Positions 35,949-44,772 of a stretch of 64,000 bases of DNA are shown here, piece by piece. Location: assembly GCF_000300515.1 (NCBI RefSeq), contig NZ_AMSI01000012.1, positions 124,001-188,000 of the forward strand. Reading direction: 5' to 3'. Under the pieces are notes generated by a model. The model searched no databases, had not been told where the DNA came from, and saw only the letters and a list, made by a program, of their open reading frames with translations. The number at the start of each line of letters is the position of its first letter. The first letter of the stretch is position 1. The position numbers and the translations under genes are program-made. The DNA is from Nitratireductor indicus C115 (GTDB lineage Bacteria; Pseudomonadota; Alphaproteobacteria; Rhizobiales; Rhizobiaceae).

Positions 35949-36787
35949 CCATCGCAGCTTCCCTGCCGCAGTCGCGCGGCGAAAAACTCTGGGACCTGCT
36001 CGAAAAGGCGGGATGCTATCTGCTTGGCATCCTGTGGGTCCTGCCCCTTCTCTATTCGGTGTGGATGGCCTTTCATGCCCCCGAATATGAGGTTCGTTTT
36101 GAACTTTTCGCACCGCTGACGCTGGAGAATTTCTTCAACGCGTGGAATGCGGCCCCCTTCGGACGCTACTTCCTCAACACCTTCATGCTGATTTCGACGA
36201 TCCTCGTCTGCCAGTTCGTGATCTGCACCCTCGCGGCCTATGCGTTCGCGCGTTATGAATTCCGCGGCAAGACGCTGATCTTCATGCTGGTTCTGGTCCA
36301 GCTGATGATTATGCCCGAGGTGTTGCTGGTGGAGAATTACCGGACGATCTCGCAACTCGGCCTTGTCGACACGATCCTTGCCATGGGGCTTCCCTACATG
36401 GCGTCAGCTTTCGGCATCTTCCTGTTGCGCCAGACCTTTCTGACCATCCCCCGGGAACTGGACGATGCCGCACGGGTGGAAGGCGCTGGCCCGCTGATGA
36501 CGCTCTGGAAGGTCTATGTGCCGCTCGCCCGCCCGATCTATGTCGCCTACGGCCTGGTGTCGGTGAGCTACCACTGGAACAACCTCCTGTGGCCGCTCGT
36601 CATCACCAACTCGGTGACGACCCGGCCGCTCACCGTGGGGCTGCAGGTCTTCGCATCGCCGGATCAGGGCGTGCAATGGAGCGTAATTTCGGCGGCAAGC
36701 CTGATGACGTCCGCTCCGCTTCTGGTCGGTTTCCTGCTCTTCCAGCGGCAGTTCGTGCAAAGCTTCATGCGCGCCGGCATCAAATAG
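35945..36787 (+). CDS. ABC transporter permease (UgpE-like)
   Basis: A 280-residue second permease with six helices and the EAA loop ELDDAARVEGAGPLMTLWKVYVPLA near residue 175. The four-base overlap (ATGA) with the preceding permease indicates coupled translation. Together with the ATPase and binding protein this makes a complete CUT1-type importer. It is the last gene of the operon; a dispersed repeat follows. Confidence 0.94.
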   Translation: MTIAASLPQSRGEKLWDLLEKAGCYLLGILWVLPLLYSVWMAFHAPEYEVRFELFAPLTLENFFNAWNAAPFGRYFLNTFMLISTILVCQFVICTLAAYAFARYEFRGKTLIFMLVLVQLMIMPEVLLVENYRTISQLGLVDTILAMGLPYMASAFGIFLLRQTFLTIPRELDDAARVEGAGPLMTLWKVYVPLARPIYVAYGLVSVSYHWNNLLWPLVITNSVTTRPLTVGLQVFASPDQGVQWSVISAASLMTSAPLLVGFLLFQRQFVQSFMRAGIK

Positions 36788-36900
36788 CCGGGCGCTTCCC
36801 GATCAGGTCCGGGGACGGCCGGCGGAGGAGCTCACGGAAATCGCCGCGGTTTCCGATCGAATCCCTCTCCCTTCGCCAGTCGTCTCCGGGCTTGACCTGG

Positions 36901-37003
36901 GGCATTTTACAGTCAGGTGGAATTACCTGACATCCGTATAAATGCAGAAAAACAGGAAGATAGGGCGGGACAGCGTTTCTGCGAAACGATGAACCGCGCT
37001 AGG
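36901..37003. repeat. Dispersed palindromic repeat, copy 2
   Basis: Roughly 103 bases strongly similar to 5254-5356, in the same orientation: GCATTTTACAGTCAGGTGG matches GCATTTTGCAGTCAGGTGG, and GAACCG near the right end is shared. Internal palindromes (TCAGGTG / ACCTGA) are kept, though the second is less perfect here. It lies between the importer operon and the end of the ferric-type ABC ATPase gene, and has no coding capacity. Confidence 0.8.
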
Positions 37004-37007
37004 GCAT

Positions 37008-38069
37008 TCAGCCAAGGATGTGGATCGAACCGGCCGAAGGCTCCAGAAACACTTGCGATCCCGCCTGAAACAGTCCGGCCTCCGCGGGGTTTGAAATATC
37101 CACCAGCCAGTTTCCGAGGCCATCCACCTCGACCAGATATTCCGCGATATTGCCGAGGAACATCACGCGGCGCACGATGCCCCGGAACTGTCCGCCCTCG
37201 GCTGAAAGGTGGATCGCTTCCGGGCGCAGGATCGCTGATACCTCCGCTCCCGCCGGCAGTTCGGGGACGAGCGGAACGCCGATGCTGACGCCGTTGATCT
37301 CGATTGTGTTTTTGCCCGCGATCCGCGCCTCGACGATGTTCGCCTTGCCGATGAAGTCTGCAACGAAACGGTTCGCCGGGCGCGCATAGATTTCCTGCGG
37401 TGTGCCGAGTTGCTCGACCACGCCGGATTTCATGATGACGATCTCATCCGAGATGCTCATCGCCTCCACCTGGTCATGGGTCACATAGATGCTGGTGATG
37501 CCGAGGCGCTGCTGCAATTCGCGGATCTCGACGCGCATCTGCTCGCGCAGCTTGGCGTCGAGATTGGACAAGGGTTCATCGAACAAAAGCACCTTCGGCT
37601 CCATGACGATGCATCGTGCGAGCGCTACGCGCTGCTGCTGGCCGCCGGAGAGCTGGTTGGGCGAGCGCTTCGCATAACCTTCGAGCCCCGTTTGCTCGAG
37701 TACACGCGTCACCTTCGCCTCGATCTCCGCCTTGGGCAGATGTCTGAGCCGCAGCCCGAAGGCAACGTTCTCGAACACGTTCAGATGCGGAAACACCGCA
37801 TAGGACTGAAACACCATGGCCGTGTCGCGGGTGTTGGGCGGTTCCTCGTTCATGCGCCGTTCGCCGAAGAACAGGTCGCCCGAGGAAGGCTCCTCGAAGC
37901 CCGCGATCATGCGCAGCAGCGTGGTCTTGCCGCAGCCTGACGGGCCGAGCAGGGTCACGAGCTTTCCCGCACCGATATCAAGATTGATATCCTTGACCGC
38001 ATGCACGGACCCACCGCCAGGGCTGGGAAAAACCTTGTTGAGGCCGACGATACGAATGCTGTCTGTCAT
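37008..38069 (-). CDS. ABC transporter ATP-binding protein (FbpC / ferric or phosphonate type)
   Basis: A 353-residue importer ATPase. Walker A is GPSGCGKTT, signature [14 protein letters not shown], Walker [15 protein letters not shown], with a TOBE domain at the C-terminus ([10 protein letters not shown]). The start at 38069 (MTDSIRIVG) overlaps the permease stop by four bases. It belongs to the FbpC/PotA-like family; ferric iron, spermidine or 2-aminoethylphosphonate are typical substrates. With the binding protein upstream, ferric iron is the leading guess. Confidence 0.92.
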   Translation of the reverse strand: MTDSIRIVGLNKVFPSPGGGSVHAVKDINLDIGAGKLVTLLGPSGCGKTTLLRMIAGFEEPSSGDLFFGERRMNEEPPNTRDTAMVFQSYAVFPHLNVFENVAFGLRLRHLPKAEIEAKVTRVLEQTGLEGYAKRSPNQLSGGQQQRVALARCIVMEPKVLLFDEPLSNLDAKLREQMRVEIRELQQRLGITSIYVTHDQVEAMSISDEIVIMKSGVVEQLGTPQEIYARPANRFVADFIGKANIVEARIAGKNTIEINGVSIGVPLVPELPAGAEVSAILRPEAIHLSAEGGQFRGIVRRVMFLGNIAEYLVEVDGLGNWLVDISNPAEAGLFQAGSQVFLEPSAGSIHILG

Positions 38070-39742
38070 TGAAATCTCACCATGGAGGTGTGGCGGGTCC
38101 ACCGATTGATCAGAAAGCTGATGATGCCGATGGCAATCAGCACGATGACGATCACCACCACGCTGAAGGCGGCCGAGACGCCGAGACGGCCCGACCCCAC
38201 CTGGTTGAGGATCTGCACGGTCATGAGGTTCCAGTTTGCCGAGACCAGGAAGATTGCGGCGCTAATGGCCGTCATGGCGCGCACGAAGGCATAGACAAGC
38301 CCGGAGAAGAAGGCGGGCGCGATCAATGGCAGCGTCACCTTGCGGAATGTGGTCAGGCCGTTTGCGCCGAGATTTTGCGCGGCTTCTTCGATCGAAGGAT
38401 CGATCTGCCGCAATACGGCGATGCCCGACTGGATACCGACTGGCACATAGCGGAAGACGAAGCACAGGACGAGGATCGCCAGCGTGCCCGTCAAGATGAT
38501 GGGCGGTGCGTTGAAGGCAAGGATATAGCCGATGCCGACAACGGTTCCGGGCACGGCGAACGAAAGGATCGAGCCGAATTCGAGCGCGGTACGGCCTGGA
38601 AAGACCCGCCTCACCACCAGGAAGGCGACAAGCATGCCCAATATGCCGCTGATCGGGGTCGAGACGATGGCGACGATCAGCGTATCCTTCACCGAATCCA
38701 GCCCGACATCGAAGACGTATCGGAAATGCGCGAGCGTCGGCGTGTAGTTGAAGCCCCAGACCTGGGTGAAGGCGCCGACGATGATGACGGCATAGAACGC
38801 CGTGACGAGCACGGCGAAGAAGCTCACGATACCGTAGAGCAGCCATTTCATCGGATTGCTGACGATCTTGCTGGTCGATGCCGTCGGCTTTCCGGTGACG
38901 GTGATGTATTGCCGCTTGGCCAGATAATAGCGCTGGATGGCGAAGGCCGTCATCGAGGGGATGAGCAGCACGATGGCGAGCGTCGCCCCGCGCGACAGGT
39001 TGAAGGAGCCGGTAATCTCCAGATAGGCCTGCGGCGCAAGCATGGGAAAGGCGGCTCCGGCCAGAACCAGCGGATTGCCGAAATCGGCCATGGATTCGAT
39101 GAAGACGACGAGGAACGCACTCGCGATTCCCGGCAGGGAAAGCGGGAAAGTGACTTTCCAGAAGGTCTGCCAGCGGGTTGCGCCAATGTTTAGCGCTGCG
39201 TCTTCGAGCGTCGGGCTGAGCGAGGCAAGAACGCCGCGCAGGGAAAGATAGGCGATCGGCGCGAAGGTGAAGACCTGCGAGATCACCACCCCGTGGAAGC
39301 CGTAGATGGAAAAGTCGTTGAGCCCGAGGAGCTGGCGTGTCACCAGTCCGTTGAAGCCGAACAGGAAGAGGATCGACACCGCGCTGACGAAGGGCGGGGA
39401 GACGATCGGCAGGATCGTGATGTAATGCAGGAGCGTCTTGCCCGGCACTTCCAGCCGCGTCAGGACGAATGCCGCCACATAGCCAATGGCCACGCTGATG
39501 ATGCCCACGAGCGCTGCGACGCTGAGGCTGTTGACCAGCGCGTTGCGGTAGAGGCGGCGTTCGGCGAGTTCCCGGTAGCCGTCGAGCGTCCAGACGTCGT
39601 TGACATGCAAGCTGGCCATGAAGACCTTGACGAGCGGATAGACGACGAAGACGGCGATCGACAGCGCGATCACCGTCAACAGGACGAGCAGAACCGGGTC
39701 CCGCGCCAGGAGGCGCAGTTGCGAGCGTGCGGTGCCGGACAA
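38066..39742 (-). CDS. ABC transporter two-domain permease (FbpB-like)
   Basis: A 558-residue inner-membrane permease with about 12 helices, formed by two tandem permease domains (about 1-280 and 300-558), each with an EAA loop (TLEDAALNIGATRWQTFWKVTFPLSL and SIEEAAQNLGANGLTTFRKVTLPLIA). This fused form is typical of ferric (FbpB) importers. The TTG start at 39742 is chosen because the only ATG (39817) would overlap the binding-protein gene by over 60 bases. It sits between the binding-protein and ATPase genes in one operon. Confidence 0.88.
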   Translation of the reverse strand: MSGTARSQLRLLARDPVLLVLLTVIALSIAVFVVYPLVKVFMASLHVNDVWTLDGYRELAERRLYRNALVNSLSVAALVGIISVAIGYVAAFVLTRLEVPGKTLLHYITILPIVSPPFVSAVSILFLFGFNGLVTRQLLGLNDFSIYGFHGVVISQVFTFAPIAYLSLRGVLASLSPTLEDAALNIGATRWQTFWKVTFPLSLPGIASAFLVVFIESMADFGNPLVLAGAAFPMLAPQAYLEITGSFNLSRGATLAIVLLIPSMTAFAIQRYYLAKRQYITVTGKPTASTSKIVSNPMKWLLYGIVSFFAVLVTAFYAVIIVGAFTQVWGFNYTPTLAHFRYVFDVGLDSVKDTLIVAIVSTPISGILGMLVAFLVVRRVFPGRTALEFGSILSFAVPGTVVGIGYILAFNAPPIILTGTLAILVLCFVFRYVPVGIQSGIAVLRQIDPSIEEAAQNLGANGLTTFRKVTLPLIAPAFFSGLVYAFVRAMTAISAAIFLVSANWNLMTVQILNQVGSGRLGVSAAFSVVVIVIVLIAIGIISFLINRWTRHTSMVRFQ

Positions 39743-39755
39743 GATACTGTCTGCC

Positions 39756-40751
39756 TTACTGACCGAGCACGTCCTTGGTCCAGCGCTCGACAAGGCGCTG
39801 CTTGTTCTCGGCGGCAAAGGAAGGCTTCACCGAAACGAGCTTGATCTTGTCGAGGGAGGGAACCCCCGCGCCGCCGCTGACATCGGTGCGCACCGGCAGG
39901 AAGTAGGTCTTGGTCTGGCTGAGCGCCGTCTGGCCTTCGGCGGAGGTCATCCAGTCGACAAGCTTCTTGGCCTCGTCGGGTTTCTGCGCGCCCTTGAGGA
40001 TCGACATGGAGGCGACCTCATAGCCGACACCCTCGCTCGGGAAGACGACCTCGACCGGATACCCTTCATCGGCGAGCTTCAGGAAGCCCGGCGTGAACTG
40101 GATCGCAAGCGGCGTTTCGCCGACGCCAAGCGCACCACTCGGGGCCGTGCCACTCTGGGTATAGGTCTGAATGTTCGGATTGAGCGCCTTCAGATATTCG
40201 AACGCGCCATCTTCGCCACGCTCCTCAAGGAGTGTCAGGATCACGGAATAGGCGGTGCCGGAAGATTGCGGCGAGGGCATCTGGATCAACCCCTTGTAGG
40301 CGGGGTTCTTCAGGTCTTCCCAGGAGGTTGGAACCGGCGCGTTGCGGCTTTTGAGAATGTCGGTGCGCACGCCGAAGCCGAGCGGGTTCGTGTAGATCGC
40401 ATGCCAGAAGCCGTCTGCGTCCTTGAATTCGTCGCGCAATGCCGAAGCGTTGGGCGAAGGATAGGCTTCCGTCAGTCCGCGTTCCTTGGCGAGGATATGG
40501 TTCTCGCTTGGTGCGCCGAACCAGATATCGGCTTGCGGCCGGGCCTTCTCGGCCTCGATGCGCGAAAGTGCGGGGCCGGAAGAGAGGAACACCATCTGCA
40601 CGTCGACACCGGTTGCCTCGGAGAAGGCATCGAGCAGTTTCTTCGCGTTTTCCTCGTCAACGCTGGAATAAACGGTCAGCGCATGAGCAGAACCGACCGT
40701 GAGCATGGATGCAAGCACGGCGGCAGCGGCAGTTCGCAGCGAAAACTTCAT
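39756..40751 (-). CDS. Ferric-type ABC transporter substrate-binding protein (FbpA/AfuA-like)
   Basis: A 331-residue periplasmic protein with a signal peptide (MKFSLRTAAAAVLASMLTVGSAHA). The start at 40751 follows GGAGG at good spacing, although the frame is open to 40838. The motif LTVYSSVDEENAKKLLDAF after the signal is typical of ferric-binding proteins of the FbpA/AfuA group, and the family also includes 2-aminoethylphosphonate binders, so the ligand is not certain. The conserved double Tyr of FbpA (YY near the C-terminus) is not obvious here. First gene of the operon. Confidence 0.88.
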   Translation of the reverse strand: MKFSLRTAAAAVLASMLTVGSAHALTVYSSVDEENAKKLLDAFSEATGVDVQMVFLSSGPALSRIEAEKARPQADIWFGAPSENHILAKERGLTEAYPSPNASALRDEFKDADGFWHAIYTNPLGFGVRTDILKSRNAPVPTSWEDLKNPAYKGLIQMPSPQSSGTAYSVILTLLEERGEDGAFEYLKALNPNIQTYTQSGTAPSGALGVGETPLAIQFTPGFLKLADEGYPVEVVFPSEGVGYEVASMSILKGAQKPDEAKKLVDWMTSAEGQTALSQTKTYFLPVRTDVSGGAGVPSLDKIKLVSVKPSFAAENKQRLVERWTKDVLGQ

Positions 40752-40878
40752 GATTTTCCTCCCCAGAAACCTTGTCGCGAGTGATCTTGTTGGACGGATC
40801 ACCGTATCGGCAGCCGGCATATATGGCAACGTTTCCATATCGGCTTTTCACCGCCGAGCTGGCGCGTGCCGAACATGG

Positions 40879-41808
40879 TTATTCAAGAGGGGGCTTGTGC
40901 TCGGGCATTCTGGCCAGGGCTTCTATCGAGGCGATGACCATGTCTGTCGCGCAATAGTCGGGCTTGTGCCCGAGCCCGGGGATGACGATCAGCTCAGCAT
41001 TCGGTACTGCCTGCGCCATCTGCCGCGAATGGATGTCCGGTGAGACGACGTCGTCCGTGTCGCCGGTGACGATAATCGTGTTGGCTGCAATCTTCGCATA
41101 TCTGCGGGCGTTTTCCTTCGTCCAGTCGAGCAGCGATGCGATCTCGCGGGCATTGTGCCGGAAGGCGGCGGGTTGAATGGCCTCGATGGCACGGCTCTTC
41201 TCGATATAGCCCGCAGGAAGAGGGTCCGGCGAGAAAACCGAGCGCGCAGCGCTTTCCATTGCCAGCCGCCCGGCGAGGGGCACGACAAGGCGGGTGAACA
41301 ACCAGCCGAATACCGGCATTGCCGAAGCGGTGTAATACCATGCAATTCCGCCGGGCCATGGATAGAGAACCGGGGAAAGAAGCAGCAGCCCGCGCAGCTT
41401 CTCGGGGTGTTCAAGCGCCAGCGCGGCGGCTACGGCGCCGCCATAGGAGTGTCCCACCACGATTGCCCTGCCGATGCCGCGCTCATCCATCAACCTGGCA
41501 ATCGCATGAGCCTGCCCGTCCGGCCTGCGGTTCTCCGCAGGTCCTGCCTGCGAGCCGCCATGCCCCGGCCGGTCCACGAAAAAAAGCGAGGCCCGCCCCT
41601 CGAGCGGTTCGCGAAACGCATTGAGCGGGTCCAGAAGGCTCGTGCTGGCCCCGTGAATGAAAAGGACAGGAGGCAGGTCCGCATTTTCCCGGGCTTCGAT
41701 CAGAAGGCTCCTCATGCGGTAACCGCCCACATCTGTCAGGCGATCTTCCACGCGCATCCCGTCGGTTGAGGAGCTTTCGAGCGGTGAGGAAGCAGTGGCG
41801 ATATCCAT
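40879..41808 (-). CDS. Alpha/beta hydrolase
   Basis: A 309-residue alpha/beta hydrolase with nucleophile elbow VVGHSYGG (Ser near residue 134), an oxyanion stretch FIHGASTSLLD and a catalytic His in PGLGHKPDY near the C-terminus. The start at 41808 was chosen because the family core begins soon after and an AAGG site is upstream; the frame is open 60 codons further without similarity. It is divergent from the SDR gene. Substrate unknown; the length and cap region resemble epoxide-hydrolase or haloperoxidase-like proteins. Confidence 0.85.
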   Translation of the reverse strand: MDIATASSPLESSSTDGMRVEDRLTDVGGYRMRSLLIEARENADLPPVLFIHGASTSLLDPLNAFREPLEGRASLFFVDRPGHGGSQAGPAENRRPDGQAHAIARLMDERGIGRAIVVGHSYGGAVAAALALEHPEKLRGLLLLSPVLYPWPGGIAWYYTASAMPVFGWLFTRLVVPLAGRLAMESAARSVFSPDPLPAGYIEKSRAIEAIQPAAFRHNAREIASLLDWTKENARRYAKIAANTIIVTGDTDDVVSPDIHSRQMAQAVPNAELIVIPGLGHKPDYCATDMVIASIEALARMPEHKPPLE

Positions 41809-41988
41809 GGTCTGCCTTGGAGAGCTTGAAATTATTCTCACAGATAGGGCGTCTGAGCGCCGGAAAAAACCGTCGCGGATATCAAGTCTAACGCGCGAGT
41901 GCGTCTGGCGGTTCACCGCGGTGGTCGATGTGAACCGTCGCTGAAGGGAAAGCGTATTGAAAACAGAACAGGCAAAGGGAGTTGCCAT

Positions 41989-42774
41989 ATGCTGCTGGGC
42001 AGGAGTGATGAGAACAAGGGCAGGCTGGCTTGGATAACAGGCGGCAGCTCAGGCATCGGTCGTGCGCTTGCCCTGCATCTTGCCAGGAAGGGCTGGCGGG
42101 TAGCCGTGAGCGCGCGCAGTGCTGAAGCCCTGGAGGCGCTGGCTGTCGACGGGAAAGGCCGCATCTTTGCCTGTCCGCTCGATGTGACGGATGCGCAGGC
42201 CGTGCGCGATAGTTTCGTGCTCCTGGAGCAGGAGCATGGGCCCGTCGAACTTGCGGTTCTGGCTGCGGGCACCTATCGGCGCGACGGAGCGTTCAACTTC
42301 ACGATCGAGCGTGCGCGTACCATGATCGAAGTGAATCTGTTCGGCACAATGAACGCGCTCGAACCCGTTCTTGCCGCCATGATGGAGCGCCGGCGCGGCC
42401 ATGTGGCCGTGATGGCATCGGTTGCTGGCTATAATGGATTGCCGGGCGGCGCGACCTATGGCGCCACGAAGGCCGCGCTCAACAATCTGTGCGAGGCAAT
42501 GCGACCGGAAGCAGAGCGCCGGAACGTTGCCGTCACGGTAATCAATCCCGGTTTTGTCGATACGCCCCTGACGGAAAAGAACGATTTTCCGATGCCGTTT
42601 CTCATCTCGGCGCAGGAGGCCGCCGAAGCGATTGAGCGTGGACTTGCCGATGGGCGTTATGAGATCGTCTTCCCATGGAAGATGCGCATCGTCATTCGTC
42701 TGTTGCACGCGCTTCCAGCCGGGTTTCGCTTTTTCCTCATGCGGCGACTGGTCCGCGACCCTCAGGACCTCTGA
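41989..42774 (+). CDS. Short-chain dehydrogenase/reductase (SDR)
   Basis: A 261-residue classical SDR. The cofactor motif is TGGSSGIGRALAL near residue 18, NAG-like region LAAGTYRRDG near 85, catalytic Ser in MASVAGYNG and YxxxK in YGATKAAL. The start at 41989 follows AAAGGGA. Its 3' end overlaps the convergent Cfa-like gene by 13 bases. Similar SDRs occur in the RpoE/ChrR-linked clusters of other alphaproteobacteria, so it may act on a lipid or membrane intermediate; the substrate is not known. Confidence 0.9.
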   Translation: MLLGRSDENKGRLAWITGGSSGIGRALALHLARKGWRVAVSARSAEALEALAVDGKGRIFACPLDVTDAQAVRDSFVLLEQEHGPVELAVLAAGTYRRDGAFNFTIERARTMIEVNLFGTMNALEPVLAAMMERRRGHVAVMASVAGYNGLPGGATYGATKAALNNLCEAMRPEAERRNVAVTVINPGFVDTPLTEKNDFPMPFLISAQEAAEAIERGLADGRYEIVFPWKMRIVIRLLHALPAGFRFFLMRRLVRDPQDL

Positions 42775-43979
42775 AGTTCGAATTGCGCCACATCGATCCG
42801 CCCCGTTCGGAAACCGACCCTGCAATAGGCAAGATAATAGAGCCACATGCGATGGAAGCGCTCATCGAAGCCGAGCTTGGCCACAGCAGGCCAGGCGGGT
42901 CTGAATTTCTTTTCCCACTCATCGAGCGTGGCTGCGTAATCTCCGCCAAACCGAAAACAGTCGGTGACCTTCAGAGCGCCGCAAGATGCAACGTTTTCGA
43001 ATGCGGTGACAGATGGCAGAAACCCGCCGGGAAAAATGTATGTCTGGATGAAATCGGCCCTGCGGCGATAGGTTTCGAACCGTCCCTCATCGATCGTGAT
43101 GACCTGAACCATCGCCTTGCCTTGCGGCTTGAGAAGGCGCCGCAACTGGTCGAAATAGAGCGCCCAGTTCTCTTCTCCGACGGCCTCGAACATCTCGATG
43201 GAAACGATCTTGTCAAAGGTCCCCTCGCAATCGCGATAGTCTTCGATGCGGATATCGGCCCGGCCCTTCAGCCCGGCTTTCTCCAGCCGTTGGCGGGCAA
43301 AGACAGCCTGCTCTTTCGATAGCGTCAGCCCTGTCACCCGGCAGCCGGTTGTTCGGATGGCGTGTTCTGCAAACCCGCCCCAACCGCATCCGATTTCCAG
43401 CACATGATCCTGCGGGCCGATCCGCAGCCGCCTGAGGATGCGGTCATATTTTTCTGTCTGGGCGTCCTCAAGACTCTGGCCCTCGCGCGTGAAAAGCGCC
43501 GATGAATAGGTCATCGTGCTATCGAGCCATTGGGCATAGAAGGCATTGCCGAGATCGTAGTGGAAGGCGATGTTTCGCCGGCTTCCCGCGCGGGAATTGC
43601 GACGCAGCCTGTGGCGCAGGAAGTCGAAACGCGAGACGAGGGCTGATGTGTCGAGAATGCCGCCCCATGCGCTTTCATTGGCAATCGCAAGCTCAAGCAG
43701 GGCATCGAGATTGGGTGTCTCCACATGCCCGTCCATGAAGGCGCGTGCGAACCCGAGATCGCCACCGGTCAAAAGCTGCATGAAGGCGCGGCCCGAAACG
43801 AAATGAAGCCGCGCAGATGGGCCCTGCCGGGAACCAGCGGCTTCGTGTGTGCGGCCATCGGGAAAGCTGAGCGTGATACGCCCGAACGCGATGGCATCGG
43901 CCCAGCGGCAGAGGATTCTTTGCCAGAGAGGCCCGGCGGAGACGGCTGGAGCTCGGGAAGCGTTTTCAATGTGGCTCAT
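42762..43979 (-). CDS. Cyclopropane-fatty-acyl-phospholipid synthase family methyltransferase
   Basis: A 405-residue SAM-dependent methyltransferase of the CFA synthase family, which transfers a methyl or methylene group to the double bond of phospholipid acyl chains. SAM motif VLEIGCGWGGFAEHA is near residue 195, and the family's C-terminal YYLAYCRVGF keeps the active-site Cys region. The N-terminal 150 residues form the lipid-binding part. It overlaps the DUF1365 gene by 14 bases. It may make a cyclopropane, methyl-branched or furan fatty acid; in Rhodobacter a homologue belongs to the singlet-oxygen RpoE regulon. Confidence 0.92.
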   Translation of the reverse strand: MSHIENASRAPAVSAGPLWQRILCRWADAIAFGRITLSFPDGRTHEAAGSRQGPSARLHFVSGRAFMQLLTGGDLGFARAFMDGHVETPNLDALLELAIANESAWGGILDTSALVSRFDFLRHRLRRNSRAGSRRNIAFHYDLGNAFYAQWLDSTMTYSSALFTREGQSLEDAQTEKYDRILRRLRIGPQDHVLEIGCGWGGFAEHAIRTTGCRVTGLTLSKEQAVFARQRLEKAGLKGRADIRIEDYRDCEGTFDKIVSIEMFEAVGEENWALYFDQLRRLLKPQGKAMVQVITIDEGRFETYRRRADFIQTYIFPGGFLPSVTAFENVASCGALKVTDCFRFGGDYAATLDEWEKKFRPAWPAVAKLGFDERFHRMWLYYLAYCRVGFRTGRIDVAQFELQRS

Positions 43980-44772
43980 GATGAAACGCCTTCGCTTTCA
44001 CGGGAATGATTGTTCTGTCGATAGGGTTTTGCGCCGGCTGGTGCTTGTGGAACGGGACGCCTTTGAACCAAAGTTTCAACGCTTCGAAATGGATTGCTCC
44101 GGTCACCTTCAGGGTCATGAGGGGATAGGCGATCAGCAGGCGCAGCAGCGATTTGTCGCTGAAATGGCGATGCGAACCTGCAAAGGCGGCATAAAGGACC
44201 CGGTTGCCTGCCTCCGTTTCGTCAATCGCGATGCGCACCCTTTCCGCCGGGGGAGTGATGGTGAAACGGTATCGGCAATCCATCGAGAGGAACGGGGAAA
44301 CGTAGAGTTCCTTGGCGCATTCATGGCGCGTCGGTTCGTCGGTATCGTCCTGCACCGGGATCAGATAGCTGTGCCGCTCTGCGAACGTGTTGCACACTTC
44401 GTATATGACGAGGCGAAGCCGCTCCGTGTCGTCATGGCAGAAATAGACGGTCAGCGGATTGAAAACATAACCGAAGATGCGCGGATAGCAGAGCACGCCG
44501 ACGCGCATCCGGCGGCTATCGAGACCGGCGGCTGAAATCTGCTTGTCGACCCAGGCACGCAGTCCTCTTGCTTCGCCGGCACCATGGTCGCTGTCCCAAA
44601 AGGAGAAGACGGCCCTGCGGTTGTGGCCGAACATTCGGGATTTCCGGGAAAGCTCCGGCAGCTCGTCCAGATCGAGGAAAAGCGAGAATACGCGATAGTT
44701 CAGCCGATGCGCGCGCGGGCTGGAGCGCACATGCACCACCTGGCCTTCATAGATCGCCGATCGCCTGGTCAT
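43966..44772 (-). CDS. DUF1365 family protein
   Basis: A 268-residue DUF1365 protein of unknown activity. Family motifs include YEGQVVHVRSSPRAHRLNYRVF at the N-terminus, LLCYPRIFGYVFNPLTVYFC in the middle (about residue 110) and VSPFLSMDCRYRF later. DUF1365 proteins are nearly always beside an FAD-dependent amine-oxidase-like protein and a Cfa-type methyltransferase, as here, and are thought to act in fatty-acid modification. Four-base overlap with the FAD oxidoreductase gene. Confidence 0.92.
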   Translation of the reverse strand: MTRRSAIYEGQVVHVRSSPRAHRLNYRVFSLFLDLDELPELSRKSRMFGHNRRAVFSFWDSDHGAGEARGLRAWVDKQISAAGLDSRRMRVGVLCYPRIFGYVFNPLTVYFCHDDTERLRLVIYEVCNTFAERHSYLIPVQDDTDEPTRHECAKELYVSPFLSMDCRYRFTITPPAERVRIAIDETEAGNRVLYAAFAGSHRHFSDKSLLRLLIAYPLMTLKVTGAIHFEALKLWFKGVPFHKHQPAQNPIDRTIIPVKAKAFHHEPH

